Numbered from the stretch's first letter, positions 1 through 8,702 are shown. The stretch: DNA of 64,000 bases from Parabacteroides sp. PM6-13 (GCF_029892605.1 NZ_JARXWF010000003.1:62001-126000), one strand, 5' to 3'. The notes: generated by a model not told the origin, from the letters alone. Program-made: numbers and translations.

Positions 1-8
1 CAATTGAA

Positions 9-536
9 TTAAGCGGGATGCTGTAATTGCATGATAATGACATCCTCATATCCCTCTTCCGCTGTTATCCAATCGGTTAAACATCCTGTTTCTTTGAACC
101 CGCAACGGAGGAAAAGCGATCGGCTGCGTTCGTTTGTTGCGGGGATATGTGCATAAAGCTGATGCAGTTTCAGGAAAGAGAAGGCATAGCCGATCAGTAG
201 TCGAAGCGCCTCGGTGGCCCAACCTTTTTGTTGACAGGCGGGATCGATCAATATGCCCACTCCGGCCCGGCGGTTGTGCGGATCGAAATCGAACAGGTCG
301 ATCATACCGATCGTTTTCTGTTCTGCCGTGATTTCTATCATAAGGCGCAACTGTTTCAAGTCATAAATATCGCGTCGCGACTCGGCAATATATTCCCTGA
401 GTACATATTGGGAATAGGGCGCCAAGGTGCTGCTGACCGACCAAAGCGCGGAGTCATTCTCCCACCGATAGAGCCGATCAAGATCTTCCGGTTCCAAAGC
501 GCGCAGGCGTATTTCATCATTCTGTAACAGGCTCAT
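9..536 (-). CDS. GNAT family N-acetyltransferase
   Basis: 175-residue protein of the GCN5-related acetyltransferase fold, RimJ/RimL-like: it starts with a short strand and an 'RLRALEPEDLDRLYRWEND' type N-terminus, and the acetyl-CoA-binding region is seen around residues 90-115 (RAGVGILIDPACQQKGWATEAL), followed by a 'NERSRSLFLRCGF' motif near residues 134-146, which is the usual signature in this subgroup. The acceptor (a protein N-terminus, amino sugar or small amine) cannot be told from sequence. It is the last gene of a tight leftward operon after recR and a glycosyltransferase, with a 4-bp gap, so it is probably co-transcribed with them. No signal peptide; cytoplasmic. The family call is secure, the substrate is unknown. 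Confidence 0.88.
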   Translation of the reverse strand: MSLLQNDEIRLRALEPEDLDRLYRWENDSALWSVSSTLAPYSQYVLREYIAESRRDIYDLKQLRLMIEITAEQKTIGMIDLFDFDPHNRRAGVGILIDPACQQKGWATEALRLLIGYAFSFLKLHQLYAHIPATNERSRSLFLRCGFKETGCLTDWITAEEGYEDVIIMQLQHPA

Positions 537-540
537 AGGC

Positions 541-1722
541 TTATTTTGAAGGTGATATCAATTGACCATTTTCTTTGTGATAGATATGGAAAACAGCCTG
601 CTTATTTGGCAGTTTGTCCATAAATAGCAGCATCTGCTCGTAGCGTATATCGGGCGCACAAAAAACATAGTCGGTAAACTCTTTCATCTGGTTGCGCCGG
701 TTGATCGCGTCCATCGCCCGCTCCGTATCTAAATCCCACAGATTGACATGTTCCAGATCCGGCATTTTTTTCACTGCCACATTTTTTATCGCCGGAAAAT
801 CATCTTCGTGGCAGAGTATCAACAGGCGACGATGTTTGATAGCTTTCCGTTTCTTAGTCTTATCTTTGGAAGAACCGAAAAGGGAGCCGGCAAACACCAT
901 CATGCCAACACCGGCCTTTATTAGTCCGCTCATCAGCCAACCCGAGCGGGGATAATATTTCTTATAAAATATAAGCATCGCCCCATAAAAAGCTTTGATA
1001 TATTTCATATCACCATGTTTGGTCGACTCTCCTTTATAATGTAGGATACGCTCCGGCAGGTAATAATTCTCATAGCCTGCCAGTTTGATACGGTATGACA
1101 GGTCGATGTCTTCTCCATACATAAAGAAAGCCTCGTCGAACAGACCCGATTGCTTCAGTGCCTCCTGACGCGCCAGGATGAAAGCCCCGGCCAATACATC
1201 TACTTTATGTTGTTTCTCCGGCGAGAGATAGGGCAGGCTGTAGCGGGCAAAGGTGCGCGACCGGGGGAACAACCGGGCCAATCCGAATAATTTACAGAAC
1301 GAGACCCATGGGGTAGGGAAGGCCCGTTTGCTTTCGGGCAGGAAAACACCATTTGCGTTCAGCATTTTCACCCCGACAGCGCCGGCTTTAGGATGCTCAT
1401 CCATGAAATAACAAAGCGTGCGCAAGCTCTCTTCCCCGACAACTGTGTCCGGGTTCAATATCAATATATATTCTCCTTTTGCCTGTCGGATCGCTTGATT
1501 ATTGGCTTTAGCAAATCCCGGGTTGTCGTCATTGGCAATGAAAATGACATCCGGAAAAAGCGGTCGAAGGTATTCGACGGAGCCGTCCGTAGAATTATTA
1601 TCGACCACAAAGATCTCCCGATCCATGCCGACGGTAGCCGCCCGAACCGAATACAGGCATTGCTCCAATAGATATTTTACATTGTAATTGACAATGACGA
1701 CCGATAACTTCTCCGTGTACAT
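541..1722 (-). CDS. Glycosyltransferase family 2 (rhamnosyltransferase-like)
   Basis: 393-residue GT2 enzyme. The N-terminal GT-A fold is clear (SVVIVNYNVKYLLEQCLYSV; VVDNNSTDGSV near residues 40-50; the DxD-like ILNPDT near residue 93; and the acceptor-side 'MYGEDIDLSYRIKLAGY' near residues 200-217). These match the WbbL-like rhamnosyl/glycosyl transferases that build surface polysaccharide or lipopolysaccharide. A hydrophobic stretch near residues 265-282 (GLIKAGVGMMVFAGSLFG) suggests membrane association. After it comes an extra ~100-residue C-terminal module with no motif I recognise. It lies 5 bp downstream of recR and 4 bp upstream of the acetyltransferase, so the three genes are likely one transcript. 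Sugar donor and acceptor are not determinable. Confidence 0.88.
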   Translation of the reverse strand: MYTEKLSVVIVNYNVKYLLEQCLYSVRAATVGMDREIFVVDNNSTDGSVEYLRPLFPDVIFIANDDNPGFAKANNQAIRQAKGEYILILNPDTVVGEESLRTLCYFMDEHPKAGAVGVKMLNANGVFLPESKRAFPTPWVSFCKLFGLARLFPRSRTFARYSLPYLSPEKQHKVDVLAGAFILARQEALKQSGLFDEAFFMYGEDIDLSYRIKLAGYENYYLPERILHYKGESTKHGDMKYIKAFYGAMLIFYKKYYPRSGWLMSGLIKAGVGMMVFAGSLFGSSKDKTKKRKAIKHRRLLILCHEDDFPAIKNVAVKKMPDLEHVNLWDLDTERAMDAINRRNQMKEFTDYVFCAPDIRYEQMLLFMDKLPNKQAVFHIYHKENGQLISPSK

Positions 1723-1727
1723 ACGCT

Positions 1728-2351
1728 TTACATTTTTATGGAATCGGAATAACAGGTACGGTTCAGGATCGACCGTCCGAGTGTCACCTCGTCGGTATAC
1801 TCCAGCTCATCACCGATCGATACGCCGCGCGCGATCACCGATATCTGTATATTCAAAGGAGATAATTTGCGGTATATAAAGAAGTTGGTCGTGTCGCCAT
1901 CCATGGTTGTGCTTAGGGCCAGGATGACCTCTTTGACCCCCTCGCTCTGCACCCGCTCAATAAGGCTGCTGATCTGTAAGTCGCCGGGACCAATGCCTTC
2001 GATAGGCGAGATACGCCCGCCGAGCACATGATAGACACCATGATACTGCCCCGTATTTTCAATGGCCATCACCTCTTTGATGCTTTCTACCACGCACACC
2101 AGGGAATGATCGCGTTTGTCGCTGGCACAGATCGTACATAAATCATCATCGCAAAGGTTGTGGCACGACTTGCAATACTTCACCTCCTTGCGCAGAGCCA
2201 AGAGGGCACCCGCGAATTTTTCCGTATAGGACTCTTCCCTGCGGAGCATGTGAAGCGCAAGGCGAAGGGCCGTTTTCCGACCTATCCCGGGCAATGAGGA
2301 AAGTTCGGATACAGCATTTTCTAATAAAAGCGACGGATATCTTTGGCTCAT
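1728..2351 (-). CDS. recR: Recombination protein RecR
   Basis: RecR works with RecO/RecF to load RecA at single-strand gaps. The 207-residue protein has the family order: helix-hairpin-helix [12 protein letters not shown] (residues 21-32), a four-Cys zinc finger (C60, C63, C72, C75, in CKSC...CTIC), then a Toprim domain beginning around SLVCVVES (residues 83-90). The open frame extends upstream to 2465, but the ATG at 2351 is chosen because the family N-terminus starts at MSQRYPS and a TATCTTTG -7 promoter box lies at 2374-2381, inside the extension. It heads a leftward operon with a glycosyltransferase and an acetyltransferase. Confidence 0.96.
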   Translation of the reverse strand: MSQRYPSLLLENAVSELSSLPGIGRKTALRLALHMLRREESYTEKFAGALLALRKEVKYCKSCHNLCDDDLCTICASDKRDHSLVCVVESIKEVMAIENTGQYHGVYHVLGGRISPIEGIGPGDLQISSLIERVQSEGVKEVILALSTTMDGDTTNFFIYRKLSPLNIQISVIARGVSIGDELEYTDEVTLGRSILNRTCYSDSIKM

Positions 2352-2373
2352 GGCAGTTTTCTTATATAAAACA

Positions 2374-2381
2374 CAAAGATA
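2374..2381 (-). promoter_or_regulatory. -7 promoter box for the recR operon
   Basis: Minus-strand TATCTTTG matches the Bacteroidetes -7 consensus TAnnTTTG and ends 23 bp before the recR ATG at 2351. No good -33 TTTG was found at the usual 19-21 bp. The position argues against the longer recR reading frame. Confidence 0.6.
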
Positions 2382-2452
2382 ATACCAACGAAACGATTTC
2401 GGGGAATGCGTGCAGGAAATTATTTGGTTTTTCCGCCCAAAATCCCAAAATC

Positions 2453-2538
2453 GAAGTGTAAGCAAAAATGGGCGATTTTTGGTGGTTTTTCCCTTTTTTG
2501 CTTACACTTCGGTTTGTTAAAAAGTGTTACCCGCGGGA
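2453..2538 (-). repeat. Intergenic repeat element B, copy 1
   Basis: Read on the minus strand, this holds a conserved block CCCGCGGGTAACACTTTTT (within 2516-2538) followed by a hairpin with 16-17 bp arms (GAAGTGTAAGCAAAAA at 2453-2468 pairing with 2494-2510). The same block plus a 'TGTAAG-CAAAAA' hairpin recurs at 32055-32117 and 45025-45085. Beyond the block, the segment with CATTTTGTCAAAA (about 2585-2600, minus strand) is also shared with copy 3. It sits just upstream of the recR promoter. Confidence 0.7.
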
Positions 2539-2766
2539 CTAATTTTAAAAACCCCTACGTTTTTGAAAAAATTCTCGGGCGGTTTTGACAAAATGTCAAA
2601 ATGGAAGATCTTCGAAAGGGAGAAGATGGGAAGGAGAAGGGAGAAAGGAGAAAGAAGAAAGGGAATAGGAATCGAAGATCGCTTAGCCGAAGGCGCAGAG
2701 CAAATAGGAGATGTTGGCACAGGTGGCACCGTTTTTTCAAATAGGAGGAAATGGGAAGGTTTGTAG

Positions 2767-2969
2767 AAAGCCCGGAAGGGCTTCAATCTGGATAACCCCG
2801 TGCAAGCCGCTAGGCGCAGCTCGGGGTAGAAGTAATGTCTATATAATGAGCTCCGTAGGAGGTCAACTGTTAAGCCCCTACGGAGCTCGTTTTTATTATA
2901 CTTTCGTCCCCCGAGCTGCGCCTAAACGGCTTGCACGGGGTTATCCACATCTAAGTCCTTGCGGACTTT
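2767..2969. repeat. Nested palindromic intergenic element A, copy 1
   Basis: A ~200-bp element built of nested inverted repeats: a small left hairpin AAGCCCGGAAGGGCTT (2768-2783); a long outer arm (2790-2826) pairing with 2909-2946 (CCCCGTGCAAGCC... / ...GGCTTGCACGGGG); a central hairpin GAGCTCCGTAGG (2848-2859) with CCTACGGAGCTC (2877-2888); and a right hairpin AAGTCCTTGCGGACTT (2953-2968). A second copy lies at 44711-44914. No reading frame inside has a recognisable product. The rest of the 2352-3282 region is a purine-rich stretch (2600-2690) and A/T-rich sequence with no gene that I can support. Confidence 0.8.
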
Positions 2970-3243
2970 AGAATCAAATCTTACAATATCTGAAGACGCC
3001 CCTTTCTCCCTTCTCCTTCAATTTTTCCAAGATCCCCTCCTCCCTTCTCTGTCCAATAACCCTTTACTATATTCGGATAATGAAGAGATTAGGGAGGAAA
3101 ATGATGCCCAATTTTGTGTGCGAACAATATCATTCTGATAGCGTGAATGGCTGATTGGGTGGGTTGAGGCGGTGTTTTGCTTTCATTTTGATAGTTTTTT
3201 CTGCTTTTTAACATCGTTTTTTGCTATTTTTTTTGAGGCAAAA

Positions 3244-3277
3244 TTGTTGATAAAGTAAAGAAAAAACCCGACTTTTG
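3244..3277 (+). promoter_or_regulatory. Probable rarA promoter
   Basis: A TTG pair (3244-3249) lies 20 bp upstream of GACTTTTG (3270-3277), which differs from the TAnnTTTG -7 box by one base. The predicted transcription start falls at or next to the rarA ATG (3283), so the message may have almost no leader. Confidence 0.4.
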
Positions 3278-3282
3278 TCCCC

Positions 3283-4554
3283 ATGTTGAGTCAGCCTTTA
3301 GCAGAACGCATGCGTCCGAAGAGCTTAGAAGATTATATCGGACAAAAACATTTGGTGGGAGAGGGTGCCGTCCTACGGAGGATGATTGAATCCGGGCGTA
3401 TTCCTTCTTTTATCTTATGGGGACCTCCGGGGGTTGGTAAAACAACGCTTGCCCAGATCATCTCCAACAAACTGGAAGCGCCTTTTTACACACTGAGCGC
3501 GATCAGTTCGGGCGTGAAAGATGTGCGGGAGGTGATTGAGAAAGCAAAGAGTAACCGGTTTTTCAATACGGTTTCCCCTATCCTTTTTATTGATGAAATC
3601 CATCGCTTCAGCAAATCGCAACAGGACTCGCTCCTGAATGCGGTAGAACGAGGCATTGTTACACTGATTGGAGCCACAACGGAAAATCCTTCGTTTGAAG
3701 TGATCCGTCCTTTGCTGTCGCGCTCCCAAGTGTATGTATTGCAATCGTTAGGCAAAGAGGATCTGTTGGAGCTATTACACAAGGCGGTATCGGAAGATAT
3801 CCTCCTGAAGGAGAAACATATTAAACTGACAGAGACCGATGCCCTTTTGCGCTATTCCGGCGGGGATGCGCGTAAACTGTTGAATATATTGGAATTGGTT
3901 ATTGCCGCGGAGGAGACTGACGATATTGAGATCACCGACGATAAGGTGGTTGAGCGTCTGCAGGAGAATCCGGCAGCCTACGACAAAGGCGGGGAAATGC
4001 ATTACGACATTATCTCGGCCTTTATCAAATCGATCCGGGGCAGCGATCCGGATGCCGCCATCTATTGGCTGGCACGCATGGTGGAAGGCGGGGAAGACCC
4101 GGAATTTATCGCGCGGCGCTTGGTGATCTCGGCGTCGGAAGATATCGGACTGGCGAATCCGAATGCCCTATTGTTGGCCAATGCCTGCTTCGATGCCCTG
4201 CGCAAAATAGGATGGCCGGAGGGGCGTATCATTCTGGCGGAGACCACCCTGTATCTGGCAACCAGTCCGAAAAGTAATTCGGCTTATATGGCTATCGACG
4301 ACGCAATCGCTTATGTGCGTGAGAGTGGCAATCTGCCCGTTCCGTTGCATCTGCGAAACGCACCGACCAAATTGATGAAAGAGTTGGATTACGGAAAGGA
4401 ATATAAATATGCCCACAGCTACGAAGGCAATTTTGTCAAACAGGATTTTCTGCCACCGGAAGCCTTAAAAATGCGTTTCTGGAAAGGACAAGACAATCCG
4501 GCGGAGGCACGTTTGACAGAACATATGCGCAAGCTTTGGGGAGAAAGATATTGA
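3283..4554 (+). CDS. rarA: Replication-associated recombination protein A (RarA/MgsA)
   Basis: AAA+ ATPase acting at stalled replication forks. The 423-residue protein has the RarA N-terminus (QPLAERMRPKSLEDYIGQKHLVG), Walker A GPPGVGKT at residues 47-54, Walker B LFIDEIHRF at 101-109, sensor-1 region TLIGATTENPSF, and the C-terminal MgsA oligomerisation region (HYDIISAFIKSIRGSDPDAAIYWLARM... through 'YKYAHSYEGNFVKQDFLPP'). Length matches the family (about 420-450). The start is the first ATG and agrees with the family N-terminus; see the promoter entry for a possible leaderless transcript. It is followed 52 bp later by serC on the same strand. Confidence 0.96.
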   Translation: MLSQPLAERMRPKSLEDYIGQKHLVGEGAVLRRMIESGRIPSFILWGPPGVGKTTLAQIISNKLEAPFYTLSAISSGVKDVREVIEKAKSNRFFNTVSPILFIDEIHRFSKSQQDSLLNAVERGIVTLIGATTENPSFEVIRPLLSRSQVYVLQSLGKEDLLELLHKAVSEDILLKEKHIKLTETDALLRYSGGDARKLLNILELVIAAEETDDIEITDDKVVERLQENPAAYDKGGEMHYDIISAFIKSIRGSDPDAAIYWLARMVEGGEDPEFIARRLVISASEDIGLANPNALLLANACFDALRKIGWPEGRIILAETTLYLATSPKSNSAYMAIDDAIAYVRESGNLPVPLHLRNAPTKLMKELDYGKEYKYAHSYEGNFVKQDFLPPEALKMRFWKGQDNPAEARLTEHMRKLWGERY

Positions 4555-4606
4555 TAATTGATATTACTAAATAATGGTTTTATACTAACATTTAAAAAAC
4601 ATTCGT

Positions 4607-5677
4607 ATGAAGAAGCACAATTTTAATGCAGGACCTTGCATTTTGCCGCAATCAGCCATTGAGTCAGCTATTGCTGCTATCAAAGATTTTGATGGAACAG
4701 GCATTGGTATTCTGGAAATCTCCCACCGTACGCCAGGATGGGAACGGATTATGGCAGAAACAGAACAACTATGGAAAGAATTGCTGAACATACCCGAAGG
4801 ATACAAAGTGCTTTTCCTGGGTGGTGGCGCAAGCACGCAATTCTGCTACGTACCTTTTAACCTCTTAGGCAAGAAGGCCGCTTACTTACAAACAGGTGTT
4901 TGGGCGAAAAAAGCCATTAAGGAAGCGAAACTCTTTGGCGAAGTAGAAGTGGTGGCTTCTTCGGAAGATGCTAACTATACCTATATTCCGAAAGACTATA
5001 CAATCCCTGCTGACGCGGATTATTTCCATATTACAACTAACAATACGATCTACGGAACAGAGATCCATACCGATATCGATTCGCCGGTGAATCTGATCGC
5101 CGATATGTCGTCCGACATCATGAGCCGTCCGGTGGATGTATCTAAATATGCTATGATCTACGGTGGATCACAGAAGAATGTAGGTCCTGCCGGGGTTACT
5201 TTCGTGATTATCCGCGAAGATATCTTAGGCAAGCTCGACCGTCAGATCCCGACGATGATCGACTACCGCACACATATCAAAGAAAGCTCTATGTTCAACA
5301 CACCTCCGGTATTCCCGATCTTCGTGATGCACCAAACCCTGACATGGGTGAAAGAACTGGGTGGCCTGGAAGCGATGTATAAAATCAACAAAGAAAAGGC
5401 TGATCTGTTGTATGGCGAAATCGATCGCAACCCGATGTTCGTAGGTACGGCAAAAACAGAAGACCGCTCGTTGATGAATATCTGCTTCGTGATGGCGGAA
5501 GGATATAAAGAAAAAGAGGCTGACTTCATGGCATTTGCTAAAGAAAAAGGCATGGTAGGTATCAAGGGACACCGCTCGGTAGGTGGATTCCGCGCCTCAG
5601 TTTACAATGCTTGTCCGCTGGAGAGCGTGAAAGCGTTGGTTGCCTGCATGCAGGAATTTGAACAAATGAACAAGTAA
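4607..5677 (+). CDS. serC: Phosphoserine aminotransferase
   Basis: PLP enzyme of the serine pathway: 3-phosphohydroxypyruvate plus glutamate gives phosphoserine; it can also serve pyridoxal phosphate synthesis. 356 residues, close to the E. coli length. It shows the class-V aminotransferase N-terminus '[18 protein letters not shown]', the phosphate-binding GGGAST (residues 72-77) and the PLP lysine in [11 protein letters not shown] (K190). It lies 13 bp upstream of serA in what is clearly a serC-serA operon, making the first two steps of serine synthesis from 3-phosphoglycerate. Confidence 0.97.
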   Translation: MKKHNFNAGPCILPQSAIESAIAAIKDFDGTGIGILEISHRTPGWERIMAETEQLWKELLNIPEGYKVLFLGGGASTQFCYVPFNLLGKKAAYLQTGVWAKKAIKEAKLFGEVEVVASSEDANYTYIPKDYTIPADADYFHITTNNTIYGTEIHTDIDSPVNLIADMSSDIMSRPVDVSKYAMIYGGSQKNVGPAGVTFVIIREDILGKLDRQIPTMIDYRTHIKESSMFNTPPVFPIFVMHQTLTWVKELGGLEAMYKINKEKADLLYGEIDRNPMFVGTAKTEDRSLMNICFVMAEGYKEKEADFMAFAKEKGMVGIKGHRSVGGFRASVYNACPLESVKALVACMQEFEQMNK

Positions 5678-5690
5678 TCCGGATAATAGA

Positions 5691-6608
5691 ATGAAAGTAC
5701 TTATAGCAACCGATAAACCATTTGCGAAGGTCGCAGTGGACGGAATACGTAACGTGATCGAGGGGGCCGGTTTTGAATTAGCCCTGTTGGAAAAATATAC
5801 GGAGAAAGCGCAACTGTTGGATGCCGTAAAAGACGCCAATGCGATCATTATCCGTAGTGATATCATCGACGCGGAGGTATTAGACGCAGCGAAGGAATTG
5901 AAGATTGTGGTACGTGCGGGAGCAGGATTCGACAATGTCGATCTGGCAGCTGCTACGGCTCACAATGTCGTGGTGATGAACACACCGGGACAGAACTCCA
6001 ACGCGGTAGCCGAACTGGTATTGGGTATGCTGGTATATGGTGTACGTAATTTCTATAACGGCACATCCGGCACCGAACTGAAAGGTAAGAAACTGGGTAT
6101 TCTGGCTTACGGAAATGTGGGTCGTAACGTAGCACGCATCGCCAAAGGCTTTGGTATGGAGATCTATGCCTACGACGCCTATACGCCGCAGTCGGCGATT
6201 GAAGCGGATGGTGTGAAAGCTGTAGCCTCAACCGAAGCCCTGTTCAAAGAATGTCAGATTATCTCTTTGCATATCCCGGCCACTGCCGAAACAAAGGGAT
6301 CGATCAATTTCGACCTGATGAACTCGATGCCGAAGGGAGCGATTGTGGTAAACACAGCCCGTAAAGAGGTCATCGACGAAGCCGGTCTGGAAAAGATGTT
6401 CGAAGAGCGTCCTGACTTCAAGTATCTGTCGGATATCAAACCGGCGAACGACGCGCTGTTGAACGAGAAATACCCCGACCGTTACTTTGCCACTCCTAAA
6501 AAGATGGGTGCTCAAACGGCAGAGGCTAATATCAATGCCGGCATTGCTGCGGCAGAACAGATTGTTGATTTCATCAAGAATGGCAATCAGAAATACAAAG
6601 TTAATTAA
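5691..6608 (+). CDS. serA: D-3-phosphoglycerate dehydrogenase, short Lys-type
   Basis: NAD-dependent first enzyme of serine synthesis. The 305-residue protein is the short form: a D-2-hydroxyacid dehydrogenase catalytic/NAD fold only, with no ACT or intervening domain, so feedback by serine through an ACT domain is not expected. The dinucleotide-binding motif is at about residues 137-146 (GILAYGNVGRN) and the substrate Arg in NTARKE (R224). The usual C-terminal catalytic His is absent: the segment reads ATPKKMGAQTAEAN with Lys at 270/271. This fits the type IIIK class described for Entamoeba and Bacteroidetes-type enzymes. Second gene of the serC-serA operon. Confidence 0.94.
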   Translation: MKVLIATDKPFAKVAVDGIRNVIEGAGFELALLEKYTEKAQLLDAVKDANAIIIRSDIIDAEVLDAAKELKIVVRAGAGFDNVDLAAATAHNVVVMNTPGQNSNAVAELVLGMLVYGVRNFYNGTSGTELKGKKLGILAYGNVGRNVARIAKGFGMEIYAYDAYTPQSAIEADGVKAVASTEALFKECQIISLHIPATAETKGSINFDLMNSMPKGAIVVNTARKEVIDEAGLEKMFEERPDFKYLSDIKPANDALLNEKYPDRYFATPKKMGAQTAEANINAGIAAAEQIVDFIKNGNQKYKVN

Positions 6609-6624
6609 ATAAAGATTTTCCTAT

Positions 6625-6678
6625 AAAGTCCTTGAGGTCTTTAAAGTCTTTAATGACCTTAAGGGCTTTAAGGACTTT
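6625..6678. repeat. Imperfect hairpin between serA and DUF1015 gene
   Basis: Outer arms AAAGTCCTT (6625-6633) and AAGGACTTT (6670-6678), with inner AGGTC/GACCT pairing. There is no T-run directly after it, so it could be an attenuator or RNA-processing hairpin rather than a terminator. The base motif is similar to the small hairpins flanking element A. Confidence 0.45.
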
Positions 6679-6701
6679 AAGAATATAACAGAAAAACAAC
6701 C

Positions 6702-7949
6702 ATGAAAATAAAACCATTTAAAGGAGTACGCCCTCCCAAAAATCTAATCGAAGAAGTTGCTTCGCGCCCGTATGATGTATTAAACTCGGAAGAGGCACGC
6801 GCGGAAGCCGCAGGTAATGAGAAGTCTTTATATCGTATCATCAAGCCGGAGATTGATTTTCCGGAAGGAATGGACGAACACGATCCGGCAGTCTATCTGA
6901 AGGCAGCTGAAAACTTCAACATGTTTCAGGAAAAAGGATGGCTCGTTCAGGATCAGAAAGAGCATTATTATGTGTATGCACAAACCATGAATGGCCGCAC
7001 GCAATATGGTCTGGTTGTTTGTGCCTACGTGGAAGATTATATGACCGGTAAGATCAAGAAACACGAACTTACCCGTCGCGACAAAGAGGAAGATCGCATG
7101 AAACATGTTCGGGTGAACGATGCGAACATCGAACCGGTATTCTTTGCCTATCCCGACAATGCGGAACTGGATCGCTTGGTGATGAAATATACCGAACGCG
7201 AACCGGAATACAATTTCGTAGCCCAATTGGATGGATTCGGCCATACGTTCTGGATCATCGACGACGAAAAGGATATGGAACGCATCACCGAGATGTTTGC
7301 TGAGATGCCTTCGTTGTATATTGCGGACGGGCACCATCGCTCAGCTGCCGCAGCTTTGGTAGGTAATGAGAAGGCAGGTTTGAACCCGAATCACCAGGGA
7401 GATGAGGAATACAACTACTTTATGGCGGTTTGTTTCCCGGCGGGTCAGTTGACCATCATCGACTACAACCGTGTGGTAAAGGATCTGAACGGTCTGACAG
7501 AAGAAGAATTCCTTGCGAAAGTGGGAGAGAACTTTTATGTAGAAGAAAAGGGAGCGGAGATATATAAACCCGAAGCACTGCATAATTTCTCGCTCTATCT
7601 GAACAACAAATGGTATTCATTGACAGCGAAACCGGGCACTTACGACGATAACGACCCGATCGGTGTGTTAGACGTAACGATCTCTTCCAACTTGATCTTA
7701 GATGAAGTATTAGGCATCAAAGACCTTCGTTCAGACAAACGCATTGATTTCGTAGGAGGAATCCGTGGATTAGGCGAACTGAAACGCCGCGTAGACAGTG
7801 GAGAAATGAAGGTCGCCCTGGCTTTGTATCCGGTTTCTATGAAACAGTTGATGGACATCGCCGATACAGGCAACATTATGCCGCCGAAGACCACCTGGTT
7901 CGAACCGAAACTGCGTTCGGGTTTGGTGATACACAAGCTGACGAATTGA
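6702..7949 (+). CDS. DUF1015 family protein
   Basis: 415-residue soluble protein of the DUF1015 family, recognised from its N-terminus (IKPFKGVRPPKNLIEEVASRPYDVLNSEEAR), the internal TRRDKEEDR segment and the conserved IADGHHRSAAA motif near residues 207-217. The biochemical role of the family is not established; some members are annotated as SerB-like or as kinase/phosphatase candidates because they lie beside serC-serA, and this window shows the same neighbourhood (93 bp after serA). A link to serine metabolism, perhaps the missing phosphoserine phosphatase step, is only an inference from position. No signal peptide or membrane segment. Confidence 0.85.
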   Translation: MKIKPFKGVRPPKNLIEEVASRPYDVLNSEEARAEAAGNEKSLYRIIKPEIDFPEGMDEHDPAVYLKAAENFNMFQEKGWLVQDQKEHYYVYAQTMNGRTQYGLVVCAYVEDYMTGKIKKHELTRRDKEEDRMKHVRVNDANIEPVFFAYPDNAELDRLVMKYTEREPEYNFVAQLDGFGHTFWIIDDEKDMERITEMFAEMPSLYIADGHHRSAAAALVGNEKAGLNPNHQGDEEYNYFMAVCFPAGQLTIIDYNRVVKDLNGLTEEEFLAKVGENFYVEEKGAEIYKPEALHNFSLYLNNKWYSLTAKPGTYDDNDPIGVLDVTISSNLILDEVLGIKDLRSDKRIDFVGGIRGLGELKRRVDSGEMKVALALYPVSMKQLMDIADTGNIMPPKTTWFEPKLRSGLVIHKLTN

Positions 7950-7965
7950 TAATTGATAATTGATA

Positions 7966-8015
7966 ATGGATAGTTAATGAGAGGTCGTTGTCTCTTGTTA
8001 ATTATCCATTTTTTT
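7966..8015 (+). terminator. Rho-independent terminator after DUF1015 gene
   Basis: Arms ATGGATAGTTAATGAGAG (7966-7983) and CTCTTGTTAATTATCCAT (7992-8009), pairing with two G-T wobbles, followed by a run of seven T. It ends the serC-serA-DUF1015 transcript. Confidence 0.75.
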
Positions 8016-8023
8016 ATTGTGGG

Positions 8024-8070
8024 TTATCAATTATCAACTATCAATTATCAATTATCAACTATCAATTAAC
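8024..8070. repeat. TTATCAA short-unit repeat tract
   Basis: Head-to-tail units of TTATCAA/CTATCAA, with the complementary TTGATAA units at 7947-7966 on the other side of the terminator, so the pair also forms an inverted repeat. This low-complexity motif lies directly upstream of the HAD hydrolase gene. Confidence 0.6.
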
Positions 8071-8075
8071 AACAG

Positions 8076-8702
8076 ATGATAAAATATGTAGTTTTTGATT
8101 TAGGAGGAGTCATTATCGAATTGGATCCGCAGCGCCCTATCGATCGTTTCAGGGAGATGGGCGTGAAGGATGCGGAGAAACTGATCAATTCGTATGAGCA
8201 CAAAGGCATTTTTCTGCAGTTTGAAAATGGAGAGCTCGACCTCGAAGGGTTTCGGACAAAGCTGAGCGAGCATGCCGGCAAGGAGCTGTCGACCGACGAT
8301 ATCTATTGGGGTTGGATGGGATTCATGCTCGATGTGTCGCAGGAAAAATTGGATTATATGCAGTCGCTCCGCGAAAAATACCAGGTATGTATTCTCAGCA
8401 ACACGAATCCGATCATTATGCATTGGGCCAAAAGTGGCGTTTTCTGTCCCGCAGGCAGGCCGTTGACTGACTATTGTGACAAGATTTACGCCTCCTATGA
8501 GATGAAAATGACAAAGCCCAACCCGCTGATTTTCGAAGCGATGATGGCCGATCAGCAGATGAACCCGGCAGAGATTCTCTTTATTGACGACGGAATACGA
8601 AACATAGAGGCAGCTTCCCGCTTGGGCATTCATACCTATCTGCCGAAAAACGGCGAGGACTGGCGCGCAAAAGTCGATGCCCTATTACAAGAACTGGGCT
8701 GA
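8076..8702 (+). CDS. HAD-superfamily hydrolase, subfamily IA (YihX-like)
   Basis: 208-residue cytoplasmic haloacid-dehalogenase phosphatase. Motif I is VVFDLGGVIIEL (nucleophile D8), with Gly in place of the second Asp of the common DxD form, as in the YihX group of sugar-phosphate phosphatases. Motif II is CILSNTNP (about residues 107-114), motif III the Lys in MKMTKPNPLIFEAM, and motif IV EILFIDDG (about 168-175). The alpha-helical cap lies between motifs I and II. Substrate unknown; sugar phosphate or nucleotide phosphates are the usual ones. It follows a terminator, so it is probably its own unit, and it ends at a hairpin shared with the convergent gene. Confidence 0.88.
   Translation: MIKYVVFDLGGVIIELDPQRPIDRFREMGVKDAEKLINSYEHKGIFLQFENGELDLEGFRTKLSEHAGKELSTDDIYWGWMGFMLDVSQEKLDYMQSLREKYQVCILSNTNPIIMHWAKSGVFCPAGRPLTDYCDKIYASYEMKMTKPNPLIFEAMMADQQMNPAEILFIDDGIRNIEAASRLGIHTYLPKNGEDWRAKVDALLQELG

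Noticed and set aside
2524-2971. Open frames of 60-90 codons in the recR-rarA gap
   Set aside because: They run across the palindromic and purine-rich repeats on both strands, show no domain pattern and have low-complexity composition; non-coding repeats explain them.
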